Assembly (NCBI GenBank): GCA_040755835.1
Contig: JBFMAB010000025.1
Span: 62,001 to 126,000 of the forward strand
DNA length: 64,000 nucleotides
DNA from: JADLDB01 sp040755835
GTDB taxonomy: Bacteria; Myxococcota; Myxococcia; Myxococcales; Myxococcaceae
Direction of reading: 5' to 3'
Made by a program: the position numbers and the translations under genes. This document shows, piece by piece, positions 60,933-64,000 of this stretch. The stretch's first letter is position 1. Every line of letters begins with the position of its first letter. The notes under the pieces were generated by a model. The model was not told the origin of the DNA. It ran no database searches and worked only from the letters and a program-made list of their open reading frames with translations.

Positions 60933-62387
60933 ATGGCCATTGTGAACGAAGCCGTTCTCGACCGCGCGGCGAAGCTGTGCCGCGAGAAGCGCGTCGTGCT
61001 GCCCACGCTGAAGCAGATGCGGGAGCCCTCCAGCATTCCCGACAAGGTGAAGGCGAAGCTGCCCGCCATTGGCCTGTGGGACGTGAACCCGCTCAACCTC
61101 TTCCGCATCACCTGGAAGAATGACGTGAAGACGGGGCAGTTCGGCGGGGTGAACTTCCTCGAGTTGCCGAAGGCGCTCACCGGCGTGGACGCGCGCGTCA
61201 TCGGGCTCGTCGGCAAGTACTTCCCCACCGGCGCGCACAAGGTCGGCGCGGCCTACGGGTGCCTGGTGCCGCGGCTCGTCACCGGGCAGTTCGACCCGAC
61301 GACGCAGAAGGCCGTGTGGCCGTCGACGGGCAACTACTGCCGCGGCGGCGCGTTCGACTGCGCGCTCATGGGCGCCACCGCGGTGGCCATCCTCCCCGAG
61401 GGCATGTCGAAGGAGCGCTTCACCTGGCTCAAGGACATCGGCGCGGAAGTCATCGCCACGCCGGGCACCGAATCGAACGTGAAGGAAATCTACGACAAGT
61501 GCTGGGAAATCCGCCGCACCCGGCCGCAGGACGTCATCTTCAACCAGTTCGAGGAGTTCGGGAACCCGTCGTGGCATTACCACGTCACCGGGCCCGCGCT
61601 GCTCGAGGCCTTCGAGCAGGTGAAGGGCCCGAAGAGCCGCCTGGCGGGCTTCGTGTCGGCGACGGGCTCGGCCGGCACCATCGGCGCCGGTGACTTCCTG
61701 AAGAAGCACCACCCGTCGATGCTCATCGGCGCGAACGAGGCGTTGCAGTGCCCGACGCTGTACAACAACGGCTTCGGCGACCACCGCATCGAAGGCATCG
61801 GCGACAAGCACGTTCCGTGGATTCACAACGTGCGGAACACCGACGCCGTCATCGCCATCGACGACGAGGACACGATGCGGCTGTTGCGCCTCTTCAACGA
61901 GCCCGCCGGCCAGGCGTGGCTCGCCAAGCAGGGCGTGGCGAGGGAGACCATCGAGAAGCTGCCGCTGCTCGGCATCAGCAGCATCTGCAACCTGCTGTCG
62001 GCGGTGAAGCTGGCGAAGTACTACGAGCTGGGGCCCGACGACGTGGTGCTGACGGTCTTCACCGACTCCGAGGCGCTCTACACCTCACGGCTCGAGGAGC
62101 TGCGGCACGAGCGGGGCGCGTACACCGAAATGGACGCGGCGCGGGACCTCGACCGGCGGCTCCACGGCGCGAGGACAGACTTCCTCCGCGAGCTCGGCTA
62201 CCGCGACCGCAAGGCCCTGCACCACCTGAAGTACTTCACCTGGGTGGAGCAGCAGGGGAAGACGGCCGACGAGCTGCGCGCGCTGTGGGACCCGTCCTTC
62301 TGGGACGCGCGCTACGCCGAGGCGCTCGAGTGGGACGCGCTGATTGATTCGTTCAACGCGCGCACCGGCGTGCTCGCGGCGATGTGA
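60933..62387 (+). CDS. PLP-dependent beta-family enzyme, ygfK-cluster type
   Basis: 484 residues from ATG 60933; the frame is open upstream but only through the relic. The PLP Lys is in PTGAHKVGAAYG, close to the TrpB-type PTGxHK motif. Further family motifs: STGNYCRGGAF, GSAGTIGAGDFLKKHHP and GISSICNLLSAVKL. It is a fold-type II enzyme longer than diaminopropionate ammonia-lyase (YgeX) and is of the kind found next to ygfK in anaerobe genomes. The reaction is not known. It is followed by ygfK after 55 bases, so the two are probably an operon. Confidence 0.85.
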   Translation: MAIVNEAVLDRAAKLCREKRVVLPTLKQMREPSSIPDKVKAKLPAIGLWDVNPLNLFRITWKNDVKTGQFGGVNFLELPKALTGVDARVIGLVGKYFPTGAHKVGAAYGCLVPRLVTGQFDPTTQKAVWPSTGNYCRGGAFDCALMGATAVAILPEGMSKERFTWLKDIGAEVIATPGTESNVKEIYDKCWEIRRTRPQDVIFNQFEEFGNPSWHYHVTGPALLEAFEQVKGPKSRLAGFVSATGSAGTIGAGDFLKKHHPSMLIGANEALQCPTLYNNGFGDHRIEGIGDKHVPWIHNVRNTDAVIAIDDEDTMRLLRLFNEPAGQAWLAKQGVARETIEKLPLLGISSICNLLSAVKLAKYYELGPDDVVLTVFTDSEALYTSRLEELRHERGAYTEMDAARDLDRRLHGARTDFLRELGYRDRKALHHLKYFTWVEQQGKTADELRALWDPSFWDARYAEALEWDALIDSFNARTGVLAAM

Positions 62388-62405
62388 TTCGTCCCCTCAC
62401 CCGGC

Positions 62406-62428
62406 CCTCTCCCCGGCGGGGGAGAAGG
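62406..62428. repeat. CCTCTCCCC / GGGGAGAAGG palindrome (dispersed type)
   Basis: Second copy of the intergenic palindrome seen at 22393. The stem CCTCTCCCC pairs with GGGGAGAAGG over one bulge, with a short GGCG loop. It lies just upstream of the ygfK ribosome site. Confidence 0.55.
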
Positions 62429-62442
62429 TCAATTGGAGCGTC

Positions 62443-64000
62443 ATGGCGCACCTCCACCCGTACCCGTTCGGCCGGCTGCTCTCCCGCGTCCTCCGCGAGC
62501 TCGAGGGCGACGGGCCGGTGCTCGACTTCCCACGTGCGAAAGTCGTCAAAGGGCCGCGCACGCAGGACTGGAGCACCCGCCTGCACGGCCGCACCGTGGC
62601 GACGCCGCTGGGGCCCGCGGCCGGCCCGCACACGCAGCTCGCGCAGAACATCGTCCTCGGGTACCTCGGCGGCTGCCGCGTCTTCGAGTTGAAGACGGTG
62701 CAGGTTCTGGACGAGCTGGTCATCCCCCGGCCGTGCATCGACATGCGCACCGTCGGCTTCAACGTCGAGTGGAGTCAGGAGCTCAAGCTGGAGCAGTCGC
62801 TCGAGGAGTACGTGAAGGCCTCGATGCTGCTGGAAATCATCGCCGCCTCCGGGAAGCTGGACCTCGCGCCCGGCTTCGAGCGCTTCGCCTTCGACCTCTC
62901 CGTCGGCTACGACTTGAAGGGCATCCAACACGAGCGCGTGCAGGCCTTCTTGAATGGCATGAAGGACGCGTCGAAGACCATCGCCCGGCTGCGGAAGGAG
63001 ATTCCGCGGCCGTGGGCGCACTTCCGCGACCTCGACTTCCGCCTCTGCATCTCGGACACGCTGACGCTGTCCACCTTCCACGGCTGCCCGCCGAACGAGA
63101 TTGAAGGCATCACCCGCTACCTGATGGAGCGCCACGGGCTGCACTGCGTGGTGAAGCTGAACCCCACGCTGAACGGACCCGAGGAGGCGCGGCGCCTCTT
63201 CCACGACGTGCTGGGCTACCGCCACCGAATCCCCGACTCGGCCTTCGCCAACGACCCCACCTTCGACCAGGCGGTGGAGCTGGTGGGCCGCCTCGAAGAG
63301 ACGGCGAAGAAGACGGGCAAGGGCCTCGGGGTGAAGTTCTCCAACACCCTGGTGGTGGAGAACGAAGGCGACTTCCTGCCGAAGAGCGAGAAGGTGGCGT
63401 ACCTGTCCGGCCCGCCGCTGCACGTGCTGGCGATGAACCTCGTCGGCAGGTTCCGCAGCGTCTTCGGCGACCGGCTGCCGGTGTCCTTCTCCGCCGGCAT
63501 CGAGAAGCACAACTTCGCCGACGCGGTGTCCCTGGGCCTCGTGCCGGTGACGGTGTGCAGCGACCTGTTGCGGCCCGGCGGGTACGCGCGGCTCGCGACG
63601 TACTTCCAGGACCTCGGCGCGCGCATGGACGCGGTGGGGGCGAAAGACCTCGACGTCTTCACGCTGAAGGCCCGGGGCGCGGCCGAGGCGGCGCTCGAGC
63701 AGGTGCCGGGCCTGGGCGACGCGGAGAAGCAGGCGTGCCGCGCGGCGCTCGCGAGCGGCGGCGACTTGAGGAAGGCCGCGGGCCCGCACTTCGGCGCGTG
63801 GGTCAGCGCGGCGCGGCTCGAGAACACCAGGCGCTACGTCGGCAGCCTCACCATGAATCCGAAGTACCTCGCGGCGAACAACGCGAAGCCGCCCAACAAG
63901 GTGGGCACCACGCTGGCGCTGTTCGACTGCCTCACCTGTGACAAGTGCGTGCCCGTCTGCCCCAACCACGCCAACTTCACCTACCACCTCCCGAAGGCGG
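62443..64000 (+). CDS. ygfK: YgfK-like protein, N-terminal part (runs off the window)
   Basis: ATG 62443 has a GGAG site 5 bases upstream. 519 codons are present and the frame continues beyond the end. The N-terminal part is a dihydroorotate dehydrogenase-like barrel (ATPLGPAAGPHTQLAQN, FELKTVQVLDELVIP, KLNPTLNGPE, MNPKYLAANNAKPPNK). At the window end a 4Fe-4S motif appears (CLTCDKCVPVCPNHANF). Together these match YgfK, whose second half is a glutamate-synthase-type flavin/FeS module. YgfK genes sit in selenium-linked purine or urate degradation islands. This supports the cluster reading of the last 6 kb. Confidence 0.9.
   Translation, partial: MAHLHPYPFGRLLSRVLRELEGDGPVLDFPRAKVVKGPRTQDWSTRLHGRTVATPLGPAAGPHTQLAQNIVLGYLGGCRVFELKTVQVLDELVIPRPCIDMRTVGFNVEWSQELKLEQSLEEYVKASMLLEIIAASGKLDLAPGFERFAFDLSVGYDLKGIQHERVQAFLNGMKDASKTIARLRKEIPRPWAHFRDLDFRLCISDTLTLSTFHGCPPNEIEGITRYLMERHGLHCVVKLNPTLNGPEEARRLFHDVLGYRHRIPDSAFANDPTFDQAVELVGRLEETAKKTGKGLGVKFSNTLVVENEGDFLPKSEKVAYLSGPPLHVLAMNLVGRFRSVFGDRLPVSFSAGIEKHNFADAVSLGLVPVTVCSDLLRPGGYARLATYFQDLGARMDAVGAKDLDVFTLKARGAAEAALEQVPGLGDAEKQACRAALASGGDLRKAAGPHFGAWVSAARLENTRRYVGSLTMNPKYLAANNAKPPNKVGTTLALFDCLTCDKCVPVCPNHANFTYHLPKA

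Overview
The window is about 64 kb of very G+C-rich DNA, densely packed with genes on both strands. It has many lipoproteins with Gly-rich linkers after the lipobox, cysteine-rich secreted proteins, an MglA-type GTPase, a PilT-like ATPase, PEGA and anchor-type surface proteins and frequent ATGA/GTGA start-stop overlaps. This suggests a myxobacterium (Myxococcota). No rRNA or tRNA gene, insertion sequence, phage or CRISPR array is visible, and the window reads as chromosomal. The genus cannot be fixed from the sequence alone.

Layout. 1-7.1 kb: the 3' end of tamB, a DUF1501-like remnant, a coupled pair of tryptophan 2,3-dioxygenase and a large lipoprotein, and a small basic zinc-finger protein with its own terminator. 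7.1-12.8 kb: a probable leftward operon of a His-rich membrane protein, a TonB-dependent receptor, three lipoproteins and an isoaspartyl peptidase; this is a candidate metal-uptake locus. 12.9-18.1 kb: OsmC and hemerythrin-like proteins, a stand-alone LigD-type polymerase, an AT-richer secreted Cys-rich protein and a Cys-rich lipoprotein. 18.4-30 kb: a large surface lipoprotein with repeated anchor domains and a vWA domain, a DUF4175 protein coupled to a TPR metallopeptidase, and a membrane-fused spermidine synthase. 30-36 kb: an MglA-like GTPase coupled to a PocR-domain histidine kinase, a GNAT acetyltransferase, and recF.

36-42 kb: a frameshifted nitroreductase relic, a Cys-rich lipoprotein with tandem thrombospondin-type-1-like repeats, a degenerate PilT-like ATPase, and a free-standing CULT (cereblon-type) protein. 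42-57 kb: a two-domain salicylyl-CoA/2-aminobenzoyl-CoA monooxygenase, a hybrid histidine kinase, an M20 peptidase, a TPMT-type methyltransferase, alpha/beta hydrolases, a ferredoxin-NADP-reductase-like protein, PEGA and other lipoproteins, a TPR protein and a repetitive EF-hand protein. 57.9-64 kb: a divergent cluster of mocA-like, xdhC-like and threonine-synthase-like genes facing a PLP enzyme and the start of ygfK. This resembles the selenium/molybdenum-hydroxylase and purine-degradation island of enterobacteria. A beta-carbonic anhydrase relic lies in the divergent gap.

The most interesting items are the CULT protein with a complete tri-tryptophan pocket, the ygfK-type cluster, the TonB/His-rich/lipoprotein operon, and the GTPase-kinase pair. 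Several gene relics (DUF1501, nitroreductase, carbonic anhydrase, a split small gene) point to ongoing gene decay in the spaces between operons.
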